Shown here one piece after another: positions 15,276-22,465 of a stretch of DNA of 31,078 bases. Source of the DNA: a virus; the IMG/VR virus record IMGVR_UViG_3300025941_000073, positions 1 through 31,078 of that record. One strand, 5' to 3'. Within the stretch, counting starts at the first letter, position 1. Each line of letters opens with the position of its first letter. The position numbers and the translations under genes are program-made. The notes beneath the pieces are model-generated. The model did no database searches, had not been told where the DNA came from, and saw only the letters and a program-made list of their open reading frames with translations.

Positions 15276-17642
15276 ATGCCCCAGTTTACCCAATGGAACG
15301 TTCCGTCGCCGTTTCCAAACGTGCTGTTCAATCCGGCGGCGGTGGACGCGGCGATCGCGAAGACGCAATCGGAACTCGGCAACCTCGATATCGAGCGCCA
15401 GAAGTTCGGGCTTGAGAAGGCGAAGTTCGACCGTGGGGTGACGGAGGGGGAAGGCTACATCGGCAGCTCGTTGTCCGGCACGACGGGAACGCCCGGCACT
15501 GGCGCATCGGTTGGCCCGCTGCCCGACGCGGGACCGGACCAATCGCGCGACGCGGCGGGGCAGGCGTCCTATGCGTTCTGGCTCGGCAAGGGCCTCGCTC
15601 CGCATCAGGCGGCCGGAATGGCGGCGCAGGAAGTCGCGGAGTCTGGTGGGCGGCCTCATGTCAAAGGTGATGGCGGCGACGCCTTCGGCCTCTACCAGCA
15701 CCATCCGGACCGGCGGGCGCTGATCCTGGCGAGAGCCGGCATCGACATGAACAAGCCCGATGCCAATACCCAGCGCGAGGGCGCTTACTGGGAGTTGATG
15801 AACGTCGAGCATGGGGCGCGGAAGATGCTCTTCGCCTCGAAAGACCCGGACGAGGCGGGCCGGGCGGCAACCGAGTTCGAGCGTCCCGATTCCAAACGCC
15901 GCGCCATCATTGACGCCGAACGCGGGCGGGACGCGCGGCGGATTTTCCAGTTGGCCAATCCGAACGGCGCGGCGGGGGTGGCCACGGCTTCGGTCGATCC
16001 CCGCGCGGGGCCGCGTGTGGGCCTTACCCCGCCGCCCGCCGTGGCAACCGCGCCAACCGTCGCGCCCGCGACAGCGCCGGGCGTCAATCCGAACGCGGCG
16101 GTGCAAATCCCGCCCGCGACGGTTACCGGACAGGCGGACGACCCCAACACGGCGGCGGTGAAGCAGGCCGCGACCGCGCTGCTGAACATGCCGGAGCCCG
16201 ACGCGGCGGCGGCTTATCCGACAGTCGTCCGAGAGCTTCAGGCGCGCGGCTTCGCGATGAACGCGCCGCCCACATATCCCGGCCACGAGGCGTTACAGGC
16301 GCTCGTCGGTGGCGGGGATCCGTCGGCGGCGGCCGTCGAGCCGTCCCGTCAGGCGATGCGGTTGGGCGGGGTTGCCGCTGCTGGAGACGCCGCTGGGCCA
16401 GGGCTGCCCGACGTGCAGCCGAACCGGATGGCGTATGGGACCAGCCTGCCAGGCGTGACGATCGGGATGCCGACCAACGGCATGGCGCCGTCTCCCGTTC
16501 AGACCGCCGCCGCACCGGCCCAGGCTCAACCAGGGGCGGCCACCCGCCCGCCGCCGGAAGCGCCACCCGCCGCGCCATCTCGGGCCATCCAGAGGGAGCC
16601 GCTTCTTTCCAACAACCTCACCGCCAGCCAGCAGGATGCCGCGCGGAGGGCTATTCGTGCCGGCACACCGCTCGCGACCGTCCAGGCGCACGTCGAGCAA
16701 TGGAAGCAGGAAAACGTCGCCGCCCGCCATCAGGACGCGGTGGACGCGGCGGCCCAGCAGCAGCAGGACTACGATCGGCGGCGCCAATTTCAGCAGGATA
16801 CGCGGCAACGCGAGAACGACCAGGCGGCGGCACAGAAGGCCGCCGAGGATCGGGTGCAACGCGAAATCGAGAACAAGCGCGCGGACACGTCAGCGCAGTT
16901 GTCGGCGGCGGCAAACGCCAGGGAAGCCGCGAAGGCTCACGAGGAGAATCTAAACAACCTTACGCCGAAGATCGAGGACGGCACCGCCACACCAGCGGAA
17001 AAGCGTCTCTACGCGGGTTCGTATTATGCTTTGCAGCAGCAGGGCGCGACGGCGACGACGATGGACGACCCGAACAACCCGGGACAGAAAATCCCGGCGA
17101 TGATCACGCGACGGTTGCCGAAGAACTTCCCGGAACCCGAAGGCGGCGCGCTGCCGTTGGTGATGTCATCACCGGGGGCTCCGACAAAGGCGCCGATGAC
17201 GGACACGCAAGCGGGAGCCGCGAGTTACGCTGACCGGATGAGCGCGGCGGAACCGATCATGCGTAACCTCGAATCATCAGCCGTCACTCTAATGCAAAAA
17301 GGGTTGGAACGGGTCGGGGACTTCACCGGCTACAATGTAAACTCCAAAGAATACGAAAAACTCAGGACAGCCCAGGAAGCATTCCTGGTTGGCATACTTC
17401 GCAAAGAGAGTGGCGCGGCGGTTAGTGCTTCCGAGTGGGAACGCTATGGAAAGATGTATTTCCCGCAGCCGGGGAACGATGCTGAGACAATAGAACTCAA
17501 GCGGCAATTCCGGCAGGCGGCGATCGACGGAATGATCCGTGAGGCCGGGCCGGCTTACAAACCGAAAGAGGCAGCGGCCACGCCCCAGACCGCGCCGAAG
17601 GTGATCAAGTATGACGCCACTGGCAAGCGGGTGTCGGAATGA
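15276..17642 (+). CDS. large internal virion protein with tail-lysozyme domain
   Basis: A 788-residue protein. Residues ~87-210 form a phage tail-type lysozyme domain (PF18013-like): SYAFWLGKGLAPHQAAGMAA leads to QEVAESGG, whose Glu122 is the likely catalytic residue, then GDAFGLYQHHPDRR and EGAYWELM. It probably cuts peptidoglycan locally during DNA entry. The centre (~215-470) is Pro/Ala-rich. Residues ~455-560 form a long charged coiled coil with Gln/Glu/Arg (QQQQDYDRRRQFQQDTRQRE and on). The C-terminal ~150 residues contain 'LVGILRKESGAAVSASEWERYGKMYFP', quoted in parts as GILRKESGAAV and SEWERYGKMYFP, a common segment of phage ejection proteins. It starts three bases after the previous stop and overlaps the next gene by ATGA. 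Confidence 0.8.
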   Translation: MPQFTQWNVPSPFPNVLFNPAAVDAAIAKTQSELGNLDIERQKFGLEKAKFDRGVTEGEGYIGSSLSGTTGTPGTGASVGPLPDAGPDQSRDAAGQASYAFWLGKGLAPHQAAGMAAQEVAESGGRPHVKGDGGDAFGLYQHHPDRRALILARAGIDMNKPDANTQREGAYWELMNVEHGARKMLFASKDPDEAGRAATEFERPDSKRRAIIDAERGRDARRIFQLANPNGAAGVATASVDPRAGPRVGLTPPPAVATAPTVAPATAPGVNPNAAVQIPPATVTGQADDPNTAAVKQAATALLNMPEPDAAAAYPTVVRELQARGFAMNAPPTYPGHEALQALVGGGDPSAAAVEPSRQAMRLGGVAAAGDAAGPGLPDVQPNRMAYGTSLPGVTIGMPTNGMAPSPVQTAAAPAQAQPGAATRPPPEAPPAAPSRAIQREPLLSNNLTASQQDAARRAIRAGTPLATVQAHVEQWKQENVAARHQDAVDAAAQQQQDYDRRRQFQQDTRQRENDQAAAQKAAEDRVQREIENKRADTSAQLSAAANAREAAKAHEENLNNLTPKIEDGTATPAEKRLYAGSYYALQQQGATATTMDDPNNPGQKIPAMITRRLPKNFPEPEGGALPLVMSSPGAPTKAPMTDTQAGAASYADRMSAAEPIMRNLESSAVTLMQKGLERVGDFTGYNVNSKEYEKLRTAQEAFLVGILRKESGAAVSASEWERYGKMYFPQPGNDAETIELKRQFRQAAIDGMIREAGPAYKPKEAAATPQTAPKVIKYDATGKRVSE

Positions 17643-19666
17643 TCCAGGCACAGATGGCGGACGGCACGGTCCTCCAGTTCCCCGAAGGGACACCGGATGC
17701 CGTGGTCGACAAGGCGGCCTCGGATTATATCGGATCGAGCAAGACCCCCGGCCCGTTGATGTCGGATTACCACGAAGCGGGAACGGACAACACAGACATC
17801 GAACCCCGTGATGGTATCGCCACCCGCATCGTCAACGCGACGACCGAGGGGTTCAGGACCGGGGCCGCTGGCCGCACCGACCCGGAAGCCGTGGCGGGCC
17901 GGGAGCAATTCAATCGTGGGAATCCGATCAATACCTGGGTCGTTTCGCCGGGACTGAATCTGGCTGGCGGCGTCCTTGGCGCCGCGGGAGGCGCCATCGG
18001 TCAGGGTGCCTATGAACTCGGTAATCTGTATTCCCCAGAGTTGGGCCGAGACGCTTACATGGGCGCTCAGGTGCTCGGCGCGCTATGGCCGTTGCGAGCC
18101 AAGATCCCATCGCCCGCCGAAATGACGGCGGCGCCACGCATCAATCCGAACATGAAAGGATTCGAGCAGCAAACAGCGACGCCTCGGTTCGTGCCGGAAC
18201 GGTTCGCGCCCGACGTATCGGAACTCGATCCGCGCAACGCAATCCAAACGCTCATTCAGCACGACATAACGGAGAACCCGCCGCCCGCGCCGAATCGTGG
18301 AGCGCCAAATCAGGGTGCCGCGTCACAACCCCCGCCCATTCCCGAGGTGGCGCCGCGTGCCGCTCCGCTGATGGAGGGGTTCAACAAAGCGGAGCCGCCG
18401 CCCGTTCCGCCCGTTGAGCCGCCTGTTCCTGGCAGTGTCGGCGCCGCTGCGTCGCGAGAGGGGACAGACCCGTCAGTCCTCACCGCGAAAACCCCGGCGC
18501 AAGAACGGACCGACTTCACGACATCGGTCCAACAAACCGTTCGGGATCGCGCACGCCCAGGCGTGAAGCCAGACACGATCGAGGACCACAACACATACGT
18601 TCCCGGCGTGAAGCGGCTTGAGTCAGCCCGCGTGTTCGATCCGGAAGTCGCCGGCAATCACGACGCGCTGATGGACATCGATCCGGCTTACAAAGCCGCC
18701 GTGGACAAGTATGAGCAGGAAAACATCCACGACGTGCTGAAAAGCAAATACCAACAAATGGAGGGCACCCAAAACACGACAGAGGCGATAAAAGAACAGC
18801 GCAAGGCGGTTTCACCGGATGCGCTTGGCGTGTTTGAGAACGAACGCCCGGTTAACGGGCAGCCAATTATCGACCTCATCAATGAAATCCGCGACGGCCC
18901 GACCGGCAAAAGCGAGGCGGTGACCAACACGCTCAACCGGATTGAAAAAAGCCTCTACGACAAGAGTGGCAACCTCGAAGTGTTGCCATCGCAGTATTAT
19001 GGCGCGCGGCGAAATCTGATGGAGATCCGCGACAGCGGGCCGATGACAAAGGAAGGCGCCGAAGCGAGGACCGCGCGGCGCGAACTCGGGCGGGTGGGAG
19101 AGGTGCTGGATCGGGTGATCGGCGAGGGTTCAACCGGCTACAAGGATGTCTACCTGCCGCAGTGGGCACACTTCTCGCGGTTGATCGATCAGCAAGAGTA
19201 TCTGCAAAGCAAGACGCTCGGCGCCGGCAAGATCACCGGACAGAACGGCAACATAACGTGGAGCGGGATGCAGAAGCTGCTCGAACAGATCGCGATCGAC
19301 AAAAAGAAGCCGGGCAACAGCCGGGCAAAGACGCTGACCGAGGATCAACTGAATGATATGGTCGCCATTCGGAATGAACTCGCCGCGTTGAAACACCGCG
19401 ACGACCTCGCGAAATCAAATGGCAGTCCCACGGTTAAGAAGGCCGCCGCCGCCGCGCGACTCGGCGCTCCCGTCATGGGGTTGTCTCCCGAGGCCATCGA
19501 CGCCGTTATCCATTCCGTGCTGGCGAAGACGACTTTCGGGTCTGGAAACATGGTCTATCAGTTTGTCGGCAAGCCATTCCTCGAAAAGCGGCGGCAACGG
19601 AAAGCGGACGCCATCATGGAGACCACAAGGAACAAGCTGCTGAACACCGATATCCCACTGGAGTAG
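17639..19666 (+). CDS. large DNA ejection / internal virion protein
   Basis: A 675-residue protein. The N terminus MADGTVLQFPEGTPDAVVDK is a short motif shared by many phage internal virion proteins. A Gly/Ala-rich, potentially membrane-active stretch follows (LNLAGGVLGAAGGAIGQGAY, about 103-122), then Pro-rich linkers (190-270). The rest is helical (DFTTSVQQTVRDRARPG; INEIRDGPTGKSEAVTNTLN; ARRELGRVGEVLDRVIGEG), ending in a region rich in Lys/Arg. Layout and location as the last virion gene fit a P22 gp16/gp20-like ejected protein. It meets the leftward operon tail-to-tail only five bases away. Confidence 0.7.
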   Translation: MIQAQMADGTVLQFPEGTPDAVVDKAASDYIGSSKTPGPLMSDYHEAGTDNTDIEPRDGIATRIVNATTEGFRTGAAGRTDPEAVAGREQFNRGNPINTWVVSPGLNLAGGVLGAAGGAIGQGAYELGNLYSPELGRDAYMGAQVLGALWPLRAKIPSPAEMTAAPRINPNMKGFEQQTATPRFVPERFAPDVSELDPRNAIQTLIQHDITENPPPAPNRGAPNQGAASQPPPIPEVAPRAAPLMEGFNKAEPPPVPPVEPPVPGSVGAAASREGTDPSVLTAKTPAQERTDFTTSVQQTVRDRARPGVKPDTIEDHNTYVPGVKRLESARVFDPEVAGNHDALMDIDPAYKAAVDKYEQENIHDVLKSKYQQMEGTQNTTEAIKEQRKAVSPDALGVFENERPVNGQPIIDLINEIRDGPTGKSEAVTNTLNRIEKSLYDKSGNLEVLPSQYYGARRNLMEIRDSGPMTKEGAEARTARRELGRVGEVLDRVIGEGSTGYKDVYLPQWAHFSRLIDQQEYLQSKTLGAGKITGQNGNITWSGMQKLLEQIAIDKKKPGNSRAKTLTEDQLNDMVAIRNELAALKHRDDLAKSNGSPTVKKAAAAARLGAPVMGLSPEAIDAVIHSVLAKTTFGSGNMVYQFVGKPFLEKRRQRKADAIMETTRNKLLNTDIPLE

Positions 19667-19671
19667 CCGCG

Positions 19672-20085
19672 CTACCTTAGAAAATCGATCGACCCTAACG
19701 CGGCGCCGAACAGCAGGAACCAACAGACCGCCACGCCGACGTTGTAGCTGATGGGCTTCGACGGCTGCCTTACGTCGATGAACTCCCATTGCGTCACGGG
19801 AGGCGCTGATGGTGGCGGGGCAGCCGGGGGAGGCGTCCATGCCGGTCGCGGTGGTTCAGGCGGCGTCCACATCGGCTCCACCACGACCTCGATCGGCGGC
19901 GCCGCCAGCATCTCCTCCCACGTCATCGCGTGCCGCTTCCTGAACGCCTCGGCCTGTAGCGCCGCCGACGCCCGCTCGCCCGCGTGATCGCTCCCCAGCA
20001 TCCCCAGGATGCGCGCCAGTTTCGCGCGGTCAGCGGGGGTCACGACTTCCGCCTGTCGTTCTCGAGCCTGTCCGTTGCTTCCCAT
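19672..20085 (-). CDS. small C-terminally anchored membrane protein
   Basis: A 137-residue protein with a soluble helical N terminus (DRAKLARILGMLGSDHAGER ASAALQ), a proline-rich middle (WTPPEPPRPAWTPPPAAPPP) and a single C-terminal membrane helix (NVGVAVCWFLLFGAALGSI). The N-terminal 'RAKLARILGMLGSDHAGER' block is common in small alphaproteobacterial proteins of unknown function. ATG 20085 is chosen because the upstream gene ends inside its first codons (46-base overlap). It is the last gene of the leftward operon. Confidence 0.65.
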   Translation of the reverse strand: MGSNGQARERQAEVVTPADRAKLARILGMLGSDHAGERASAALQAEAFRKRHAMTWEEMLAAPPIEVVVEPMWTPPEPPRPAWTPPPAAPPPSAPPVTQWEFIDVRQPSKPISYNVGVAVCWFLLFGAALGSIDFLR

Positions 20086-20228
20086 TTATCAGCGATCCTC
20101 CGCAGCATCGCCGGCACCAGCGGCATCCCGACCGACCGCGACAGATCGCGTATTTCCGATGAACAGGTTCCCGTGGCGATCACCTCGCCATCTAATCGCA
20201 CTTCCATAACGAGAGGCCGCCGGCTCAC
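20040..20228 (-). CDS. small hypothetical protein of leftward operon
   Basis: A 62-residue protein (MEVRLDGEVIATGTCSSEIR; LVPAMLRRIADKWEATDRLE), beta-strand then helix. Start GTG 20228 overlaps the previous stop by GTGA. ATG at residue 8 is an alternative start. It ends within the following gene. No known function, but translational coupling with both neighbours supports it being real. Confidence 0.5.
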   Translation of the reverse strand: MSRRPLVMEVRLDGEVIATGTCSSEIRDLSRSVGMPLVPAMLRRIADKWEATDRLENDRRKS

Positions 20229-20404
20229 TGTCCGCTTCCATCGCAGCAGGCATTGTCACACAGCCACTCGTCTGTTCCGCTCGCGTTGTACATCGCTTCG
20301 CGGATGCCGAGGTTGCATTGGCAAATCGGGCATTGCGGTGTCGCCTGGTCGGGGTCGTCTCGGCAATCCCGTAGCCACTGCCTCACGGTCGGAAAGTCGC
20401 TCAT
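20225..20404 (-). CDS. small cysteine-rich zinc-binding candidate
   Basis: A 59-residue frame starting MSDFPTVRQWLRDC. It contains CPICQC at residues 25-30 and a terminal CDNACC at 49-54, a likely zinc-binding cluster. ATG 20404 overlaps the upstream stop (ATGA), and its own stop overlaps the GTG of the next gene. This unbroken chain of coupled starts is the main support. DNA- or protein-binding is possible, but function is unknown. Confidence 0.6.
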   Translation of the reverse strand: MSDFPTVRQWLRDCRDDPDQATPQCPICQCNLGIREAMYNASGTDEWLCDNACCDGSGQ

Positions 20405-20613
20405 CGTCTGCCCCTCGTCCGATACCGCGCCAGATGCTCCACCGCGACGCTCTCGGCCATCCGCGCTGAGAGGCGGCTATCCTCGACCAGTTCGTCCAGG
20501 CACCGCTCCTGCGCCCGCACACGCGCGGCAAGGGCACGCAGGTGGACAGCGATCGCGGGGTTGGTCTCGGAGATGGCGTCGGCGATAACGATCAGTTCGG
20601 CGTGGTTGCTCAT
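20401..20613 (-). CDS. small helical protein of leftward operon
   Basis: A 70-residue helical protein (MSNHAELIVIADAISETNPA then AIAVHLRALAARVRAQERCL). The frame stays open far upstream, but ATG 20613 is preferred because it overlaps the stop of the previous gene (ATGA). Upstream sequence in this frame would overlap two other genes and looks like a shadow. Function unknown. Confidence 0.6.
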   Translation of the reverse strand: MSNHAELIVIADAISETNPAIAVHLRALAARVRAQERCLDELVEDSRLSARMAESVAVEHLARYRTRGRR

Positions 20614-20759
20614 GTCAGAACCTCGAACATCCAGAGGATGACCGACGCGGTGGTCAACGCGACCAGCGCCGTATCGGGGAGCGCGGCCAGGAATGCCTCC
20701 AGCCGCATGGTGCGGCGGCGGCGATGATGGCGGTGCCATGCGAGGCTGTTGCTGGGCAT
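20610..20759 (-). CDS. tiny single-span membrane protein
   Basis: A 49-residue protein beginning MPSNSLAWHRHHRRRRT, a strongly basic start, followed by a hydrophobic segment (FLAALPDTALVALTTASVIL). This looks like a small positive-inside membrane protein. Start ATG 20759 overlaps the preceding stop, and its stop overlaps the next ATG. A second ATG at 20708 would give a 32-residue form with just the membrane helix. Confidence 0.5.
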   Translation of the reverse strand: MPSNSLAWHRHHRRRRTMRLEAFLAALPDTALVALTTASVILWMFEVLT

Positions 20760-20965
20760 CACGCCGCTAACCTTAGTTCGCCCTGCTCGATCACGGCAGG
20801 CAGCGGCGCATCGCACGCCACCGTGATCGTGACCGGAACGATGCGCCAACCCTCCGCACGCTCGCCGATCGTCAGTTGAGGCAGCCGGATCATCGCGGAG
20901 TGCCACTCGCATCCGGTGTCCGGATGCCAGAATGCGTAGCCGTGGAGCGCGCGGGTCTCAGACAT
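20759..20965 (-). CDS. small hypothetical protein of leftward operon
   Basis: A 68-residue protein (MSETRALHGYAFWHPDTGCE, ending VIEQGELRLAA), mostly strands with several aromatic residues. ATG 20965 overlaps the end of the upstream zinc-motif gene by eight bases. The frame is open further upstream to 21430, but that part overlaps the upstream gene and is rejected. No family recognised. Confidence 0.55.
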   Translation of the reverse strand: MSETRALHGYAFWHPDTGCEWHSAMIRLPQLTIGERAEGWRIVPVTITVACDAPLPAVIEQGELRLAA

Positions 20966-21503
20966 CGGCGCTATCCAGCAGCGCGTCCGCCCGCTGCTCG
21001 GCGGCACACAGTTCGCAGAGCAACAGCCCGTCGAACCGCTCCGTCGCGTCCTCCCGGCAGCACGCGCAGCCCGCGATGACCTCGCCCGTCCCGTCGCACA
21101 TGCTACAGGTCCAGGCCTTGGCCCATGGATCATTGGGGTGGTCGTGCGTGATCTGACCGGCGCCGGAACAGTCGTCGCACTCGATGAGCAGCGGCGGGGC
21201 ACTGATAACAGACACCGACGCCTCGCTGATTTTCCCCGCCGATGAATGGCCGGGGGATTCGTTTCGCGTGCAACCAAAACCCGGAAGTTCGCTTCCCAGG
21301 TGTAAGGAAATATTATTCTCTTGCGCCGGTTGCGTCGCCAGGTATGTTCGGTTCTGTACGTAAGGTTTTTCGGAACTCCCGACAGTATTGTCGGGTAAAG
21401 CGCCGCCGCTTGTCTTGCCGCGACTATCATTCGACTTCAGAACGGTTCGTTTATCTGCCGAGTTTAGCTCGGAGAGGGGAGTATCACTATGCGAGACGGA
21501 CAT
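20958..21503 (-). CDS. DnaJ-type CxxC zinc-binding protein, first gene of leftward operon
   Basis: A 181-residue protein. Its C-terminal half contains paired cysteine motifs of the DnaJ zinc-finger type: CDDCSGAG (C109, C112) and CSMCDGTG (C133, C136), followed by CACC (146-149) and CELC (163-166), so two zinc sites are likely. The N-terminal ~105 residues are polar, low in structure and less GC-rich than the rest. ATG 21503 is preceded by GGAG with seven bases spacing. It is the first gene after the candidate leftward promoter and operator. Protein or RNA binding is plausible; the role is unknown. Confidence 0.65.
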   Translation of the reverse strand: MSVSHSDTPLSELNSADKRTVLKSNDSRGKTSGGALPDNTVGSSEKPYVQNRTYLATQPAQENNISLHLGSELPGFGCTRNESPGHSSAGKISEASVSVISAPPLLIECDDCSGAGQITHDHPNDPWAKAWTCSMCDGTGEVIAGCACCREDATERFDGLLLCELCAAEQRADALLDSADV

Positions 21504-21527
21504 GACGCGCTCCGGGTGTGTGGGAGC

Positions 21528-21556
21528 ACTATTTCACTAACCGTGAATGGGCGCAA
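21528..21556 (-). promoter_or_regulatory. candidate leftward promoter (PL-like)
   Basis: On the minus strand TTGCGC (21551-21556) and AATAGT (21528-21533) are 17 bases apart, just upstream of the zinc-motif gene. The palindromic operator at 21533-21547 fills the spacer, so a bound repressor would block RNA polymerase. The box matches are moderate (three and four of six). Confidence 0.45.
21533..21547. promoter_or_regulatory. operator O1, TTCAC-N5-GTGAA
   Basis: Perfect inverted repeat TTCAC TAACC GTGAA. The same half-sites with the same five-base spacer recur at 22015 and 22075, flanking the Cro-like and CI-like genes, so this is very likely a shared repressor operator. It lies at the start of the leftward operon, equivalent to lambda OL. 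Confidence 0.7.
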
Positions 21557-21718
21557 TCAGAAAGATCCGGTTTTTTTTCCAAAATGGTGAAAAAAGATTC
21601 CGGGCGCTGGGGCAAGATCCCCCCGCCAAACAACCCCGATTCCCTCGCAAGCCGGGCGCGAACGATCCGCCGCGCCGGCCGTCGATGCACAAACGGACGA
21701 AGACGCTACCGGAGCCGG

Positions 21719-22000
21719 TCAGCGTAGTTCTGGATGCCTCAGTCGTTCTGCTATTGCTGGATCACGCGTCCCGAATATGACACCCTCATAGAACCACACC
21801 GGGGAAAACCCGAACTCACGGCAGGCGTTTCTGATCGCCTCGTGCGACGGCGGGTTCCGGTGTTTTTTGATGTTGGTCATCTGCGGGCTGGTCAGGCCCA
21901 CCCGCGAAGCGAACGCGGCCTGAGACAACCCCGTCGCTTCCTGCACGAGCACGAAGCGGTCGCATAATTTTTCGATGAAAATGGTATCACTGCTGGACAT
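21719..22000 (-). CDS. short CI-like repressor, XRE-family helix-turn-helix
   Basis: A 93-residue protein with a clear XRE helix-turn-helix: VLVQEATGLSQAAFASRVGL, then TSPQMTNIKKHRN as recognition region, and a family-typical FGFSPVWFYEGV after it. It transcribes opposite to the Cro-like gene and is flanked by copies of one operator, which fits a phage immunity repressor. It lacks the C-terminal S24 peptidase domain of lambda CI, so RecA-stimulated self-cleavage cannot be its inactivation route. A good Shine-Dalgarno site is not visible before ATG 22000. A promoter -10 seven bases before the ATG suggests a leaderless or near-leaderless mRNA. Confidence 0.85.
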   Translation of the reverse strand: MSSSDTIFIEKLCDRFVLVQEATGLSQAAFASRVGLTSPQMTNIKKHRNPPSHEAIRNACREFGFSPVWFYEGVIFGTRDPAIAERLRHPELR

Positions 22001-22007
22001 ACCACCA

Positions 22008-22037
22008 ATGGTATCTCACCTGTAGTGAACCATACAA
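22008..22037 (-). promoter_or_regulatory. candidate repressor promoter (PRM-like)
   Basis: On the minus strand TTGTAT (22032-22037) and TACCAT (22008-22013) are 18 bases apart. Operator O2 occupies the spacer. The -10 lies only seven bases from the repressor ATG, implying a leaderless or very short leader. It is almost superimposed on the opposing rightward promoter. Confidence 0.4.
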
Positions 22038-22038
22038 T
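22009..22038 (+). promoter_or_regulatory. candidate rightward promoter (PR-like)
   Basis: TGGTAT (22009-22014), an 18-base spacer holding operator O2, then TACAAT (22033-22038), a five-of-six match to the -10 consensus. It would give a ~55-base leader to the Cro-like gene, containing operator O3. An alternative -35, TTGACC at 22064-22069, lies upstream of O3 but lacks a convincing -10. Confidence 0.45.
22015..22029. promoter_or_regulatory. operator O2, CTCAC-N5-GTGAA
   Basis: CTCAC CTGTA GTGAA, a one-base variant of the perfect operator seen at 21533 and 22075 with the same spacing. It lies between the -35 and -10 boxes of both candidate divergent promoters, so binding would repress both. 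Confidence 0.65.
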
Positions 22039-22072
22039 ATGCCAACGGTGAAATTCCGCCCTCTTGACCAGA

Positions 22073-22091
22073 CATTCACTTTTGGTGAATG
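22073..22091. promoter_or_regulatory. operator O3, CATTCAC-N5-GTGAATG
   Basis: The longest palindrome of the three: seven-base arms CATTCAC (22073-22079) and GTGAATG (22085-22091) with the same five-base spacer. It sits 60 bases from O2 (centre to centre) and just upstream of ATG 22101 of the Cro-like gene. It overlaps the alternative ATG 22089. Confidence 0.7.
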
Positions 22092-22100
22092 GTCGCGGGT

Positions 22101-22343
22101 ATGGCCCGTTTCCGATCTCTCGACGAAATACTTGATGCGCTAGGCGGTGAGTCTGCCGTCGCCACGATGCTGGGCTGCGGCCCGAGTTCCGTCAGTAATT
22201 GGAAGGCTCGCGGCCTCCCGAAAGGGCGCTGGGTCGATCTCGTGACCCTCGGTGCCGAGCGAGGCATCCGCCCACCGATCACGCTGGAGGAGGTTCGACG
22301 GGCGTCCGTCGCCATAGAAGACGCGCGGGGCTGCCCCGCATGA
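22101..22343 (+). CDS. Cro-like helix-turn-helix protein
   Basis: An 80-residue protein with Cro/YdaS-type helix-turn-helix: LDEILDALGGESAVATMLGC, then GPSSVSNWKARGLPKGRW as the recognition helix and following turn. It is divergent from the CI-like gene across operators O2 and O3, matching a lambda-like arrangement in which Cro represses the repressor promoter. ATG 22101 is preferred. ATG 22089 is in frame but lies inside the operator with no spaced ribosome binding site. Two hairpins follow its stop. Confidence 0.75.
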   Translation: MARFRSLDEILDALGGESAVATMLGCGPSSVSNWKARGLPKGRWVDLVTLGAERGIRPPITLEEVRRASVAIEDARGCPA

Positions 22344-22380
22344 CCCATCCGCCCCTGTCCCCCACCGGGGCCGATCGAGT

Positions 22381-22397
22381 GGCGGGCGTTACCCGCC
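22381..22397 (+). terminator. hairpin after Cro-like gene (possible attenuator)
   Basis: GGCGGG CGTTA CCCGCC: a perfect six-base-pair stem with a five-base loop and no T run. It lies between Cro and the methyltransferase, 33 bases before a second, terminator-like hairpin. Function as an attenuator or nut-like element is possible but unproven. Confidence 0.3.
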
Positions 22398-22429
22398 GTC
22401 GTCACCACCCCCAACTTCCCTCGGCTCGC

Positions 22430-22454
22430 GCCCCCATGCGGGCCGGGGGCTTTT
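22430..22454 (+). terminator. candidate terminator upstream of methyltransferase
   Basis: GCCCCC (22430-22435), a nine-base loop, GGGGGC (22445-22450), then TTTT. It would end or attenuate rightward transcription after the Cro-like gene, like lambda tR1. The methyltransferase ribosome binding site GAGG starts just after the T run. Confidence 0.5.
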
Positions 22455-22465
22455 GAGGCGCTGAG

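Noticed and set aside
15219-16286. A 355-residue minus-strand open frame
   Set aside because: It is opposite the lysozyme-containing ejection protein and has an Arg-rich shadow composition.
20256-20537. A 93-residue minus-strand open frame
   Set aside because: It overlaps two better-supported genes in the leftward operon chain and is Trp/Arg-rich shadow sequence.
20966-21430. N-terminal extension of the 68-residue leftward gene
   Set aside because: It would overlap nearly all of the CxxC zinc-motif gene; the downstream ATG with stop-start overlap is the better start.
21571-21605. T-rich/A-rich inverted stretch (TTTTTTTTCC...GGTGAAAAAA)
   Set aside because: It looks partly symmetrical and contains one GTGAA half-site, but the second half-site is imperfect, so I did not count it as a fourth operator. 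It could be an UP element or part of the terminator for the repressor gene.
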